A stretch of 64,000 nt of DNA from Gordonia sp. SID5947 (lineage in GTDB: Bacteria; Actinomycetota; Actinomycetes; Mycobacteriales; Mycobacteriaceae): contig NZ_WWHU01000001.1 in assembly GCF_009862785.1 (NCBI RefSeq), forward strand, positions 3,534,001 to 3,598,000, given 5' to 3'. Positions 54,149 to 63,120 of this stretch are shown here, piece after piece. The notes beneath the pieces are model-generated. The model had not been told where the DNA came from and made no database searches. It saw only the letters and a program-made list of their open reading frames with translations. The translations under genes and the position numbers were made by a program. Every line of letters begins with the position of its first letter. Positions within the stretch are counted from its first letter, which is position 1.

Positions 54149-55804
54149 GTGCCCCACGAACTACCCGAGCAGCCGCGCTTCGCCTCCACCAGCGAGGAGC
54201 TCATCTGGCAGAAGCTGCGAGAGCAACTCCCCGACGACGACCTTCTCATCCATGGGCAGCGCGTCACCGACCACGCCAAGGATCATGAGATCGACATCGT
54301 GGTGGCGATCGACGGTGCCGGCATCGCCTGCCTCGAGATCAAAGGTGGCGAGGTGTGGCATCAGGACGGGTCGTGGTGGCAGGCTCGGGCCGGCCAGCCT
54401 CCCAAACCCATCGATCCGGTCGAGCAGTCCCGTGAAGCGTGTTATGCCCTGCGGGAGTACGTGGAACTCGATCCCCGCTGGACTCAAGGGCGCCTCCGCT
54501 GGGACCACATGGTGGTGCTGCCGCACTCGGAGGTCCCTCGCGACTTCTCGTTGCCCGATTGTCCGCGATGGAAGATCATCGACCGCACTCAACTCGAGCA
54601 GCTGATGCCGTTGGCGCGCAGCGTATTGCTGAGGCAGGAGAACGACGTCCCGGCGATCGATGCGACCGGGATGGATCAGCTGCGTACCACGTTGAGCGGC
54701 AGGGGACTTCCGCAGCGTGACGTGGTCGCTCGCGCGATGGAGCACGAAGACATAGCGGACTCGTTGACCGCCGACCAGGCCGTCATCCTCGGGGCTATCG
54801 GTCAACTGCCACGCGTCGAGATCCGCGGTGGAGCGGGCAGCGGCAAGACGTTCCTGGCGGTCGAGCAGGCCCGACGACTATCGCGGGCCGGGCAGCGGGT
54901 CGCGCTCGTCTGTTACTCGCACGGGCTCGCCTCGTATCTCGCGCGCCTCACCTCGGCGTGGAAGCGACGCGACCAGCTGGCATACGTCGGCGAGTTCCAC
55001 GCCCTCGGCGTTCAATGGGGTGCCGCGGAAGGTCCCAGCGAACTGGAACGGTCGCCGGAGTCCTCGGATTTCTGGGAGCACGACTTACCGAACCAGATGC
55101 TCGAACTCGCCGAACAGCTGCCACCTGGACAGCGTTTCGACGCGATCGTCGTCGACGAAGCCCAAGACTTCGCCGACGAGTGGTGGAAGCCCATGCTGGC
55201 CTGCCTACGTGACTCGGACACCAGCGGGATCTACGTCTTCAGCGACGAAGCGCAACGCGTGTTCGACCGCCAGGGCTCGCCGCCGGTGCAGCTGGTGCCG
55301 CTCGTCCTCGATCACAATCTGCGCAACACTCGCCAGATCGCGACAGCCTTCAGTCCGCTTGTCGGCCAACGCATGCAGCTTCGTGGTGGCGACGGCCCCG
55401 AGGTCCGGTTTGTCGCCTGCAATCCCGCAGACGCGCTGGACGCTGCCGACGACCAGATCGATGTGCTTCTCGACGAGGGCTGGCGGCCAGAGGACATCGC
55501 GTTGCTGACCACCGGCAGCCGCCATTCCGAGCAGACCGAACGCCAGGCCGAGGGCAACACGTCGTACTGGAACACTTTCTGGGACGACGAGCAGGTGTTC
55601 TACGGACATGTGCTCGGATTCAAGGGACTTGAACGACGGGTCGTCGTGCTGGCGCTCAACGAGTCAAAGCCGCGGAATCGGTCGAAAGAGCGCTTGTATG
55701 TGGGGCTTTCGCGGGCGCGAGATCAGCTCGTGGTGTGTGGGGACCCGGAGTTCGTGCGGGAGGTCGGCGGTCCGGACGTGGCCACCAGGTTGGGCATCGG
55801 CTGA
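54149..55804 (+). CDS. NERD-domain UvrD-like helicase
   Basis: A 551-aa protein from GTG 54149. Residues about 15-130 are a NERD (nuclease-related) domain: SEELIWQKLREQLPDDDLLIHG, DHEIDIVVAIDG, CLEIKGGEVWH (D...ExK core). The SF1 motor follows: RGGAGSGKTFLAVEQA (Walker A), VVDEAQDFADEWW, LDHNLRNTRQI and GHVLGFKGLERRVVV. It is shorter than full UvrD and lacks much of domain 2B. Such NERD helicases are common singletons in actinobacteria and are probably involved in DNA processing or defence. Confidence 0.85.
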   Translation: MPHELPEQPRFASTSEELIWQKLREQLPDDDLLIHGQRVTDHAKDHEIDIVVAIDGAGIACLEIKGGEVWHQDGSWWQARAGQPPKPIDPVEQSREACYALREYVELDPRWTQGRLRWDHMVVLPHSEVPRDFSLPDCPRWKIIDRTQLEQLMPLARSVLLRQENDVPAIDATGMDQLRTTLSGRGLPQRDVVARAMEHEDIADSLTADQAVILGAIGQLPRVEIRGGAGSGKTFLAVEQARRLSRAGQRVALVCYSHGLASYLARLTSAWKRRDQLAYVGEFHALGVQWGAAEGPSELERSPESSDFWEHDLPNQMLELAEQLPPGQRFDAIVVDEAQDFADEWWKPMLACLRDSDTSGIYVFSDEAQRVFDRQGSPPVQLVPLVLDHNLRNTRQIATAFSPLVGQRMQLRGGDGPEVRFVACNPADALDAADDQIDVLLDEGWRPEDIALLTTGSRHSEQTERQAEGNTSYWNTFWDDEQVFYGHVLGFKGLERRVVVLALNESKPRNRSKERLYVGLSRARDQLVVCGDPEFVREVGGPDVATRLGIG

Positions 55805-55836
55805 CGGATTCGTGCGGTGTCGACGGGAACACCCGG

Positions 55837-56391
55837 TCAGACGCCGGGCGGCAGATCTCCGAACCGGTACACGCGGTCGAAGACCTGGAAGAAGAACGAC
55901 GACACCGGACCGCCGGTCGGGTTCGCGTTGGCGTCGTTCCGCTGTGGCCAGCGGTAGGCGACCGTCACGCTGAACGGAGTGAACTCGCTGACCTTGGTGT
56001 AGCCGGTCGGTCTGTTGGTGACACCGAGGTACTTGCCGGGCCGGAAGAGCAGCACCGCCGTCGGGGACGACACGGTTCCACCTGAGGTGTCGAAGGTTGC
56101 CCACATGAGTGGCGGACAGTTCGGAGTGCGATCCGTCGACCGAACCATCGGCCCGTTCCGGGGTACCCACCGCAAATCGGAACGTCCGAGTGGCGGTCCG
56201 ATGGCACGCAGGCCGCGCTGCACCTCCGACGACGACAGGTCCAGACACAAGCCGTGACCTGCCGTGCCGGCCACCGGGTGACCGTCGGCGGCGGGTGCTG
56301 CTGACGCCGCGGGTGCGGCAAGGCTGATCGTGAACATCGCCGCGGCCGCAGCAATGACAAGGCGTGAGACATTCGATCGACGGCTCGACAT
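55837..56391 (-). CDS. Secreted protein, LppP/LprE-like
   Basis: A 184-aa protein from ATG 56391 behind GGAGCACC. A Sec signal peptide is clear: basic start (SSRRSNVSR), hydrophobic core (LVIAAAAAMFTISLAAPA) and cleavage after ASA. There is no lipobox Cys. The mature part (GHGLCLDLSSSEVQRGLRAIG, then a TFDTSGGTVSSPTAVLLF segment) resembles the LppP/LprE group of mycobacterial cell-wall proteins. Function unknown. Confidence 0.7.
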   Translation of the reverse strand: MSSRRSNVSRLVIAAAAAMFTISLAAPAASAAPAADGHPVAGTAGHGLCLDLSSSEVQRGLRAIGPPLGRSDLRWVPRNGPMVRSTDRTPNCPPLMWATFDTSGGTVSSPTAVLLFRPGKYLGVTNRPTGYTKVSEFTPFSVTVAYRWPQRNDANANPTGGPVSSFFFQVFDRVYRFGDLPPGV

Positions 56392-56688
56392 GAGGTGCTC
56401 CTCTGGAGTACATCCCGACCTCTGGCGTGGCTGACCGTACAAGATTCGGACTTTAGTTGGTGCGGAACTACATATTCATCGTTTCATCAGCCGGTAAGCG
56501 CCTGGCCATGAATCTCCACGATGCCGCTAAGTTGATCGGCCTCCCCTTTCGCGGGATGGCGGCATCACATTCGTTGCACCGACGGCAGCGTTCGCAACCG
56601 GCCACACGTCCCTGGTGGCCGTCAGGCAATGAGATGACGACTGAGCACAATGCCCTGCAGTCCTAGGACACAGGATTAGCCTTGTCAT
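56392..56688. other. Gene-poor stretch
   Basis: Nearly 300 bp with no convincing coding frame, RNA gene or repeat. It presumably carries the promoters of the divergent secreted-protein and 210-aa genes. Confidence 0.4.
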
Positions 56689-57321
56689 ATGAATTCCCCG
56701 ACCTGGTTGGAAGTGCTGCAGGGAGTTGGGTCAGTCGCGACTCCTGTGGTGGTGGCGGTCCTTGCGTTCGTATTAGCACGCATGCAAGGACGAAACGATC
56801 AGCTGCTCGCGGCGAGGATGGACTATTACAGGTCCCTGGTGCCAAAACTGAACACTTTGATGTGCTACATGACCTTCATCGGTACATGGGCGGCGAAGTC
56901 ACCGACGGATATCGTCGCGCTGAAGAGGGAGTTGGATCACGAATTCTTCTGTGCTATGCCTCTTTTCGACCCGAGGGTCAAGCAATGCTATGACGAGTAT
57001 CTTCGTGCTTGCTTTTCGACATTCAATGAGTGGGGGAAGGATGCCCGCATTCGGTCGGGTGCCTATAGGAGGAGGGCGGCTTGGAGCGGTACCAGTGAAT
57101 GGCAGACCGAATGGGACGAGCTGTTCATGAATGCCGACGAGGACACCATCTCGGGAGAGGAACTGCAGTCGATTCAAGCAAAGTACGGCCGGCTAATTGA
57201 TGCACTCGTGGGCAACCTCAAGCTGACAAAAGCAAAGGTGGAGTACACAACTGACTTGGTCTCGCTTAACGCACATGCCCCTACTCCGCCTGACATTCCC
57301 GGTCGCGACACCGCTCTGTGA
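56689..57321 (+). CDS. Membrane-anchored protein of unknown function
   Basis: A 210-aa protein from ATG 56689. One N-terminal membrane helix (residues about 12-31, GSVATPVVVAVLAFVLARM) is followed by a cytosolic helical domain (LDHEFFCAMPLFDPRVKQCYDEYL, then a QSIQAKYGRLIDALVGNLK segment). GC content is lower than in the genes downstream. It resembles a class of small phage-resistance or stress-associated membrane proteins only in general layout. Not assigned. Confidence 0.55.
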   Translation: MNSPTWLEVLQGVGSVATPVVVAVLAFVLARMQGRNDQLLAARMDYYRSLVPKLNTLMCYMTFIGTWAAKSPTDIVALKRELDHEFFCAMPLFDPRVKQCYDEYLRACFSTFNEWGKDARIRSGAYRRRAAWSGTSEWQTEWDELFMNADEDTISGEELQSIQAKYGRLIDALVGNLKLTKAKVEYTTDLVSLNAHAPTPPDIPGRDTAL

Positions 57322-57424
57322 CAGCGGCGCTGTAGGTCAGGACGGACGGTATCGCTTGAACCGGCGCACGGAAGGCGTTGCGAGATCCAAGCCTCCAGCC
57401 CTCGATCGCTTGCCCAGCAACCAC

Positions 57425-57435
57425 TGGTCTGACCA
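57425..57435. promoter_or_regulatory. GntR operator (TGGTCTGACCA)
   Basis: A perfect TGGT-N3-ACCA palindrome 14 bp before the GTG start of the GntR gene. This is the half-site pattern of FadR/PdhR-type (FCD) GntR regulators. Its position suggests autoregulation. Confidence 0.65.
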
Positions 57436-57449
57436 ACTATCCTCAACCC

Positions 57450-58204
57450 GTGTCCGAGATCATCCCCCAGGTGCCCGGCGGTGGCCGCAAGTACATGCTG
57501 GTTGTCAACCAGGTGCTCACGGCGATCAGCGCGGGCCGGCTGAGCCCGGGGATCGGCTACCAAACGAACGGAACCTTGCCGCCGAGTGCGGCACCTCGCG
57601 GCCTACGGTGCGTGACGGCCTGCTCGCGTTGGAGCTGTTTGGCATCGTCGAGATCCGTCGTGGCTCCGGCTGTTACGTCACCGAACGCGGCCATCACATG
57701 CAGAACCCGGCGCTCGGGCTCCTCGACGCCACCCCGCAGGAGCTGCTGGAGGCCCGCCTGCAACTTGAGCCGACGATGGCGAGAATGTGCGCCGGACGGC
57801 TGGACCTTGACCAGATCCGTCGGCTCAACGCTCTGATTGACGCATCGGATGCCGGTGATTCGGCCGCGTTGCGCGATCGCGGATTCGGCAGCTATTTCCA
57901 GCTCAGCCAGGCCTTTCACTCGGAGCTGGCCGGCTACTGCGGCAACACGGTGATCGCGGGTATGACCCGGCAACTCGTCGACGTCGCATCACATCCGATG
58001 TGGGCATTGCTCAACGGGTCGAGCGCCACCACCAATCAACCGGACGTGCAGGCCGACGAACACCGGCTGATCCTCGACGCCATCGCGCTCGGTGATGAGG
58101 AGCGGGCAGCCGAGGCGATGCAGGATCACCTGTGCCGTATCGGCGGCGACCTATTCGGGGGCGATCGTTTAGGCATCGGACGAGTCCGGCGACGCCGCGG
58201 ATGA
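57450..58204 (+). pseudogene. GntR/FadR-type regulator, split by a one-base frameshift
   Basis: The first 33 residues (from GTG 57450; GRKYMLVVNQVLTAISAGRLSPG) are in one frame. The rest (DRLPNERNLAAECGTSRPTVRDGLLALE, the winged helix, then an FCD ligand domain with ARLQLEPTMARMCAGRL, AFHSELAG and DEHRLILDAI) is one base out of register. Adding one G to the GGGG at 57548-57551 restores a ~251-aa regulator. FCD metal-ligand positions (Asp/His) appear intact. It should control the ABC-amidase operon downstream, as two matching operator sites suggest. A read error is as likely as a true mutation. Confidence 0.8.
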
Positions 58205-58243
58205 GGCGTCGCGCGATTCGCGCCGGTGGCACACCGTCCAAAT

Positions 58244-58254
58244 TGGTAAGACCA
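58244..58254. promoter_or_regulatory. GntR operator (TGGTAAGACCA)
   Basis: A second TGGT-N3-ACCA palindrome with the same half-sites as the one before the regulator gene, 113 bp upstream of the substrate-binding protein gene. It is flanked by AT-rich sequence suitable for a promoter. Predicted control site of the catabolic operon. Confidence 0.65.
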
Positions 58255-58366
58255 CTTATGTAATCAAGCTTGATTTCCGCGTTACGGTCGGGCAAACGCG
58301 CCTCCCTACCGTCTTAGACGTCGGCTCACGCCGTACCCCACGTCATCGAGATGGAGGAGCGCAGAT

Positions 58367-59410
58367 ATGCGCCGAACACGATTCACCCGACGCCTGACCA
58401 CCACGTTGGCGACAGTTGCCATCGCCGCATCCACGGCATTCGTAGCGGCATGTGGCAGCGACGCCCCCGCCGACGCGATTGTGGTGGCCTCACCGCAATG
58501 TGCACATTGTCTGTCCATGTCACTGCTGCCCGATCAGATGCCCGACGAGGACGTCACCTACCAGAACTTCACCAAACTGTCCGACCTCAGCACCGGCCTG
58601 GCCTCGGGCCGGATCAATGTGGGGCAGATCGACTACACCGCCCTGGTCAGTCTCATCTCCAAAGGTTTGCCGATCGTCGCGATCAGTGGACAGGTCAACG
58701 GCGGCTCGGACTTCGTCGTCGACCCGGGACTCGGCCTGAAGCAGGGTGATTGGGCGGCGTTGAACAGCGCAGCGAAGCAAGCCAAGGCCGATGGGCACCC
58801 GTTGAAGATCGGCTCCCAATTCGGCACCGTGCAAGACATCGAACTGCGCCTCGAACTGCCCATGAAAGGCATCGACCCGAACAACGACGTCGAGATGACC
58901 AACGTGCCCTACGAGGGCATGGGTCAGGCACTCGCCAACCACTCCATCGACGCCGCAATCCCCGCGCAGCCGTTCGCCGCCGAGATCATCGACCAGAAGT
59001 TTGGACAGCACTTCGCCTACCCCTATGACCAAGCGGCCGGGGACCTCACCAACGTGGTGGTTGTCAGCAAGGACTACATCGCGAAACAACCCGACAAGGT
59101 CGAGGCGGTGGCGCAGGGCATGAGCAAACTCATCCCGTACCTGAAGACACCTCAAGGACAACAGGACTGGATCGCAGCGATCAAGCAGTACACCAACGTG
59201 TCCGACGTCGCCATCAATCAAGCCATGCCGCAACTGTCACCGAGCATCGAGATGCCGTTCGAACAGATCAAGGCCATCGCTGACGCTATGTACGCGCAGA
59301 AGTTGATCTCGCAGCCCCTCACCGACGAGCAGATTCGCGAGCACATCGACTACACCATGCTGGCCACCGCCACGGGCCAGCCGTCGCAGGCGCTCGGTGA
59401 CGCCCGATGA
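58367..59410 (+). CDS. ABC importer substrate-binding lipoprotein (NitT/TauT type)
   Basis: A 347-aa protein. The signal peptide ends in the lipobox FVAAC (Cys29), so it is a lipoprotein. The NMT1/SsuA-like body shows TGLASGRINVGQIDYTALVSLISKG and the NVPYEGMGQALANHSIDAAIPAQPFA segment. The family binds sulfonates, nitrate, thiamine precursors, hydantoins or similar small molecules. The linked amidase, racemase-like and PuuE-like genes favour a nitrogen-rich ring compound or amide. The stop overlaps the permease start by 4 bp. Confidence 0.85.
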   Translation: MRRTRFTRRLTTTLATVAIAASTAFVAACGSDAPADAIVVASPQCAHCLSMSLLPDQMPDEDVTYQNFTKLSDLSTGLASGRINVGQIDYTALVSLISKGLPIVAISGQVNGGSDFVVDPGLGLKQGDWAALNSAAKQAKADGHPLKIGSQFGTVQDIELRLELPMKGIDPNNDVEMTNVPYEGMGQALANHSIDAAIPAQPFAAEIIDQKFGQHFAYPYDQAAGDLTNVVVVSKDYIAKQPDKVEAVAQGMSKLIPYLKTPQGQQDWIAAIKQYTNVSDVAINQAMPQLSPSIEMPFEQIKAIADAMYAQKLISQPLTDEQIREHIDYTMLATATGQPSQALGDAR

Positions 59411-60303
59411 GCGAGGCAATGGTGCTGACTGAACCACCAGCAGACACCCGTCCTGGACCCGCTTCGACGTTGACACCCCGAAATACCAGGCGCCGAACCG
59501 GATTCACATCGACCATCATGCGCCGCGTCGCTGTCGGGGCGATAGTTCCGATTCTCATCCTGGCGGGCTGGGACGTGGTGGTACGCGCCGAAATCTTCCC
59601 GAAGGCGCTCATCCCGTCACCCTCGATGGTGCTGTCGACCCTCAACGACTGGGCGACCGGCTCACAGGGTGGCATGTTCTACAGCGGCAAGTTGTGGGTC
59701 GACGTGGCCGCAACACTCGAGCGCGTGGCCATCGGCTATCTCTCGGCAGCTGTGGTCGGCGTTCTGCTCGGTCTATTGATCGGCGTCTCCCGGTGGGCCG
59801 ACGAACTTCTCACGCCCACCATGCGAATCCTGGGACCTGTTCCGCCGACCACCTGGATTCCGGTGTGCATCGTGATCCTGGGGATCGGGTCCGTCACGAA
59901 CTACTTCCTCGTGTTCCTCGGCGCCGTCTTCCCGATCGCCGCCTCCAGCACGGTGGCGGTGGCCGGAGTGTCCCGTGACCTGGTGCGTGCTGCCCGCATG
60001 ATGGGCCGCAGCCGGTGGGCGACAACCTTCGCGGTGGTGCTCCCGGCTGCGTTGCCCGGCGTTGTGGGTGGGCTGCGTATCGGGCTCGGACTGGCCTGGA
60101 TGATGGCTGTCACCTCCGAGATGCTCGCCGTTCGTTCGGGTCTCGGCTACACGATCTGGAATTGCTACAACTACCTCGACTATCCCGGTGTGTTCGCCGC
60201 GATGATTGTGCTCGGAATCTGCGGGCTGGCAACCGATATGGCCTTGCGCGCCGTCACCAACTCGGCACTGCGCTGGCACACTGCGACAGGAGTACGCGCA
60301 TGA
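59407..60303 (+). CDS. ABC importer permease (NitT/TauT type)
   Basis: A 298-aa BPD_transp_1 permease with about six membrane helices. The N-terminal ~40 residues are cytosolic. The ATPase-contact EAA loop reads RAARMMGRSRWATTFAVVLPAALPGVVGGLRIGLG (about residues 195-230). Conserved family parts are PSPSMVLSTLNDWATG and GPVPPTTWIPVCIVILGIG. Translationally coupled to its neighbours on both sides by ATGA overlaps. Confidence 0.9.
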   Translation: MSEAMVLTEPPADTRPGPASTLTPRNTRRRTGFTSTIMRRVAVGAIVPILILAGWDVVVRAEIFPKALIPSPSMVLSTLNDWATGSQGGMFYSGKLWVDVAATLERVAIGYLSAAVVGVLLGLLIGVSRWADELLTPTMRILGPVPPTTWIPVCIVILGIGSVTNYFLVFLGAVFPIAASSTVAVAGVSRDLVRAARMMGRSRWATTFAVVLPAALPGVVGGLRIGLGLAWMMAVTSEMLAVRSGLGYTIWNCYNYLDYPGVFAAMIVLGICGLATDMALRAVTNSALRWHTATGVRA

Positions 60304-61091
60304 GCGCCCTCGCGAACACAATGCCGGCGTCGGTGACACTGCAAGGCGTCACCAAGGAGTACTGGCAGAAGGGACGCTGCACCACAGCGTTGGCTGATTG
60401 CACTCTCAACATCAGGCCGGGCGAGTTCTTCTCCCTCCTCGGGCCCAGCGGCACCGGCAAGACGACCTTGTTGAACTTGCTGGCCGGATTCGAGCGTCCG
60501 AACTCAGGTAGCGTGCGGGTCGGCGAGCGCGAAATCCGTGGCCCCGGTCCGGACCGGGCCGTAGTGTTCCAGGCGCCGACTCTTTATCCGTGGCTCACGG
60601 CCGCCGGCAACGTCGCCGAGGGGCTGCGCCATCTGAAGCTGTCGCGTGCGGAACGCAAAGAGATGGCGCTGCAACAACTATCCGAGGTCGGATTGGAGCA
60701 TGCTGCAGGCAGGCACCCGCATCAGATGTCCGGTGGTATGGCCCAGCGCGTCGGAATCGCCCGTGCTCTGGCCATGCAGCCCGACGTTCTTGTGATGGAT
60801 GAGCCGTTTGCAGCACTCGACGCCTACGTTCGAAGGGAGATGCAGGAACTCGCCGTGCGGCTGCAGCAGGAACGGCAGGTGACCACGCTGTTCGTGACTC
60901 ATTCGATCGAGGAGGCACTCATCCTCAGCGATCGTGTTGCGACCATGGCGGCAGGACAGGTGACCGAGATCTTCGAGGTTGACTCCCCACATCCGCGCGA
61001 CGCGACCACCCAGGAGTTCAACAGTCTGCGACGGGCGATCGCTGACCGCATCGAAGCTGGTGTACGTGCAGAACGCGAGCGGATGCAGTGA
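60300..61091 (+). CDS. ABC importer ATPase (NitT/TauT type)
   Basis: A 263-aa ATPase from ATG 60300, overlapping the permease stop. Walker A is GPSGTGKTT, the Q-loop is VFQAPTLYPWL, the signature is HQMSGGMAQRVGIARALAM, Walker B is VLVMDEPFAALDA and the H-loop is VTHSIEEAL. The layout matches SsuB/TauB ATPases that power uptake. The stop overlaps the amidase GTG. Confidence 0.92.
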   Translation: MSALANTMPASVTLQGVTKEYWQKGRCTTALADCTLNIRPGEFFSLLGPSGTGKTTLLNLLAGFERPNSGSVRVGEREIRGPGPDRAVVFQAPTLYPWLTAAGNVAEGLRHLKLSRAERKEMALQQLSEVGLEHAAGRHPHQMSGGMAQRVGIARALAMQPDVLVMDEPFAALDAYVRREMQELAVRLQQERQVTTLFVTHSIEEALILSDRVATMAAGQVTEIFEVDSPHPRDATTQEFNSLRRAIADRIEAGVRAERERMQ

Positions 61092-62428
61092 CGTCGACTC
61101 ATGATGTTGCGCAGTCATTGTCGCGGTGGGAAGAATTCGCGTGGACCAACGCGTTCGTGCATGTCGATCCCGATGCCGTTCGTCATGACGCCCACGGTGC
61201 CAGTGGCGGACCACTCGACGGCGACCTCTTCAGCGTCAAAGACTTGTTCGCGGTGGCCGGTGTGCCGTCCCGGGCGGGAAGTCTCGTGCTGGGCGACTAC
61301 CGACCAGCCATCGACGCTGGCGTTGTCGGACGGGTCCGACGTTCTGGTGCACTCTTCTTCGGGAAGACGAATTGCGCCGAGTTCGGATTCGGTATCGACA
61401 CCGACACTCGGCTCGGTGGGCGGGTCCATCATCCCGAACGAGCCGACCTGTCGCCTGGCGGATCAAGTGGCGGAGACGCAGTCGCCGTTGCGACCGGCAT
61501 CGTCGACTTCGCGATAGCTGGAGACTACGGCGGGTCGATCCGTTGGCCCGCACAGTCATTGAGCATCTACGGCCTTCGTCCCGGTCTCGGTGTCATCCCG
61601 CGCGATGGGCGTATCGGCGGTCTCGGAGCCCACCGTGACAATCCTCTAGGACTGTGCCGCGCGCCCTGGCAGCTCGCCGGCGAACTCGAGGTGGCCGGGC
61701 TGATGGCGCGCACACCTGCCAAGATCGCCGAGGTGCTTCGCGCGACGTCGAATCGCACCACGATCAACCCTAGAAGAGGGCGTGTCCTGGTCACCCTGGG
61801 CACCGAGATCGCTCCGGTCACCGATGAAGTCCGCGAGGCCGTGGAGACGGTCGCCAACCGCGCGCGGACGCACGGGTTAACCGTGGACGACGCCGACGGA
61901 CTGTTCCGCGACGCGTGGTCCACGTACAGCCTGTTGCGGGAGAAGCTCGACGATCACAACGACATTCGCGCGCTGGTCCGCGGCCGCGAAGATCTGCTGT
62001 GCGATGCGACCCGGATGGTGCTGAACGCTGCTCCGCGAGACTGTCTGATAGACAGCGAAGTTCGCGATGCCTGGGTAACCGCCACGGAGATCCGGCGGCG
62101 GTTACGTCAGCGGCTGACAGAGTATGACGCACTGATAATGCCATGCGCCCCGGTGGGTGCCATCGGATTCGCCGAGCAGGTACAGGTTGGCGGCACCGTG
62201 ATGAGCGGACATCAGCTGATGGCACACCTGCGAGCGGTGTCGTTGAGCGCGTTGCCGGCCTTGGCGATGCCGGTCGGATCCGGGACAGGTGGCCGGCCCG
62301 TGTCAGTGCAACTCGTCGGCGGTCCCGGATCGGAGACGGACCTGTGTGCGCTTGCCGAGATACTGGCGGTGGAGCAAGAATCGGCGCTGTCGAACGCGGG
62401 CCTCCATGGCGCTGGGAGGGTCTCGTGA
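61088..62428 (+). CDS. Amidase-signature enzyme
   Basis: A 446-aa protein from GTG 61088. The catalytic triad is visible: Lys51 (FSVKDLF), cis-Ser126 or 127 (SPGGSSGGDAVAVATG) and nucleophile Ser150 (AGDYGGSIRWPAQ). The AGDYGG segment replaces the commoner GTDTGG. It hydrolyses an amide, probably one brought in by the linked importer or formed by ring opening in the same pathway. Shared 4-bp overlaps with the ATPase and the next gene show strict co-translation. Confidence 0.88.
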   Translation: MTSTHDVAQSLSRWEEFAWTNAFVHVDPDAVRHDAHGASGGPLDGDLFSVKDLFAVAGVPSRAGSLVLGDYRPAIDAGVVGRVRRSGALFFGKTNCAEFGFGIDTDTRLGGRVHHPERADLSPGGSSGGDAVAVATGIVDFAIAGDYGGSIRWPAQSLSIYGLRPGLGVIPRDGRIGGLGAHRDNPLGLCRAPWQLAGELEVAGLMARTPAKIAEVLRATSNRTTINPRRGRVLVTLGTEIAPVTDEVREAVETVANRARTHGLTVDDADGLFRDAWSTYSLLREKLDDHNDIRALVRGREDLLCDATRMVLNAAPRDCLIDSEVRDAWVTATEIRRRLRQRLTEYDALIMPCAPVGAIGFAEQVQVGGTVMSGHQLMAHLRAVSLSALPALAMPVGSGTGGRPVSVQLVGGPGSETDLCALAEILAVEQESALSNAGLHGAGRVS

Positions 62429-63120
62429 CGACACCACGGATTGGTTTCGTCGTGCCGTCGTCGAACCCGACCATGGAACGGCTGTTGAACTCGACCGGTC
62501 TTCTGTCGGCACTTGGCATCTCAGCGGTGTGCACACGGGTCCGGGTGCGTTCCGTCGGCGATGACACGGCAGTCGCAGATCAGTTCCGACCGGACGCGAT
62601 GGCTGATGCCGCAGAACTGCTGGCCGACTGCGAGTGCGACGCCATCATGTGGGCGGGAACCACCGGTTTCTGGTTGAGCGAGAAGGCCGATGACGACATC
62701 GCCGCAGCCATCCACGCGCGCACCGGCGTCCCGGCGTCGACGACACATCAGGCGCAACTGACCGCGCTGGCAGACGTCGGAACACATCGGATCGGGCTCT
62801 ACACGCCCAACGCTGATGCGCTGCACCGCCGGGTCCTCGATCACCTCACTGCCAAGGGATACACGGTGGAAGTCGACAAGGCCGGCGGCATCGTCCGCAA
62901 CATCGACTTCGCAAAGATCCCACAGCCCGAGCTGGACGCGACGATCGCGGCGCTGGCCGGACCGTCAGGCCGACCGGTGGCAGTGATCTCCACGAATGTG
63001 TCCACCACCGCCGATCACGCTGTCGACTCGTCGATCGCGACGGTGTGGTGGGCCGCACGACTGGTCAACGCCACCAACTTGACCTATCGCCAGGCACACG
63101 AGGCGGCGCGCGATGACTGA
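62425..63120 (+). CDS. Asp/Glu racemase-superfamily protein
   Basis: A 231-aa protein from GTG 62425. The start (RIGFVVPSSNPTMERLL), the CDAIMWAGTTGFWL segment and GTHRIGLYTPNADALHRRV match the maleate-isomerase/arylmalonate-decarboxylase branch. The two usual catalytic Cys positions appear to be occupied otherwise: Gly-Thr-Thr at 78-80, and a Ser in VISTNVSTTA near residue 190. So the chemistry may differ from isomerisation or racemisation. Overlaps the amidase by 4 bp and the next gene by 8 bp. Confidence 0.75.
   Translation: MTTPRIGFVVPSSNPTMERLLNSTGLLSALGISAVCTRVRVRSVGDDTAVADQFRPDAMADAAELLADCECDAIMWAGTTGFWLSEKADDDIAAAIHARTGVPASTTHQAQLTALADVGTHRIGLYTPNADALHRRVLDHLTAKGYTVEVDKAGGIVRNIDFAKIPQPELDATIAALAGPSGRPVAVISTNVSTTADHAVDSSIATVWWAARLVNATNLTYRQAHEAARDD

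Noticed and set aside
56457..56666. Small plus-strand frame in the 56.4-56.7 kb gap
   Set aside because: No ribosome site, mixed codon use and no recognisable product.
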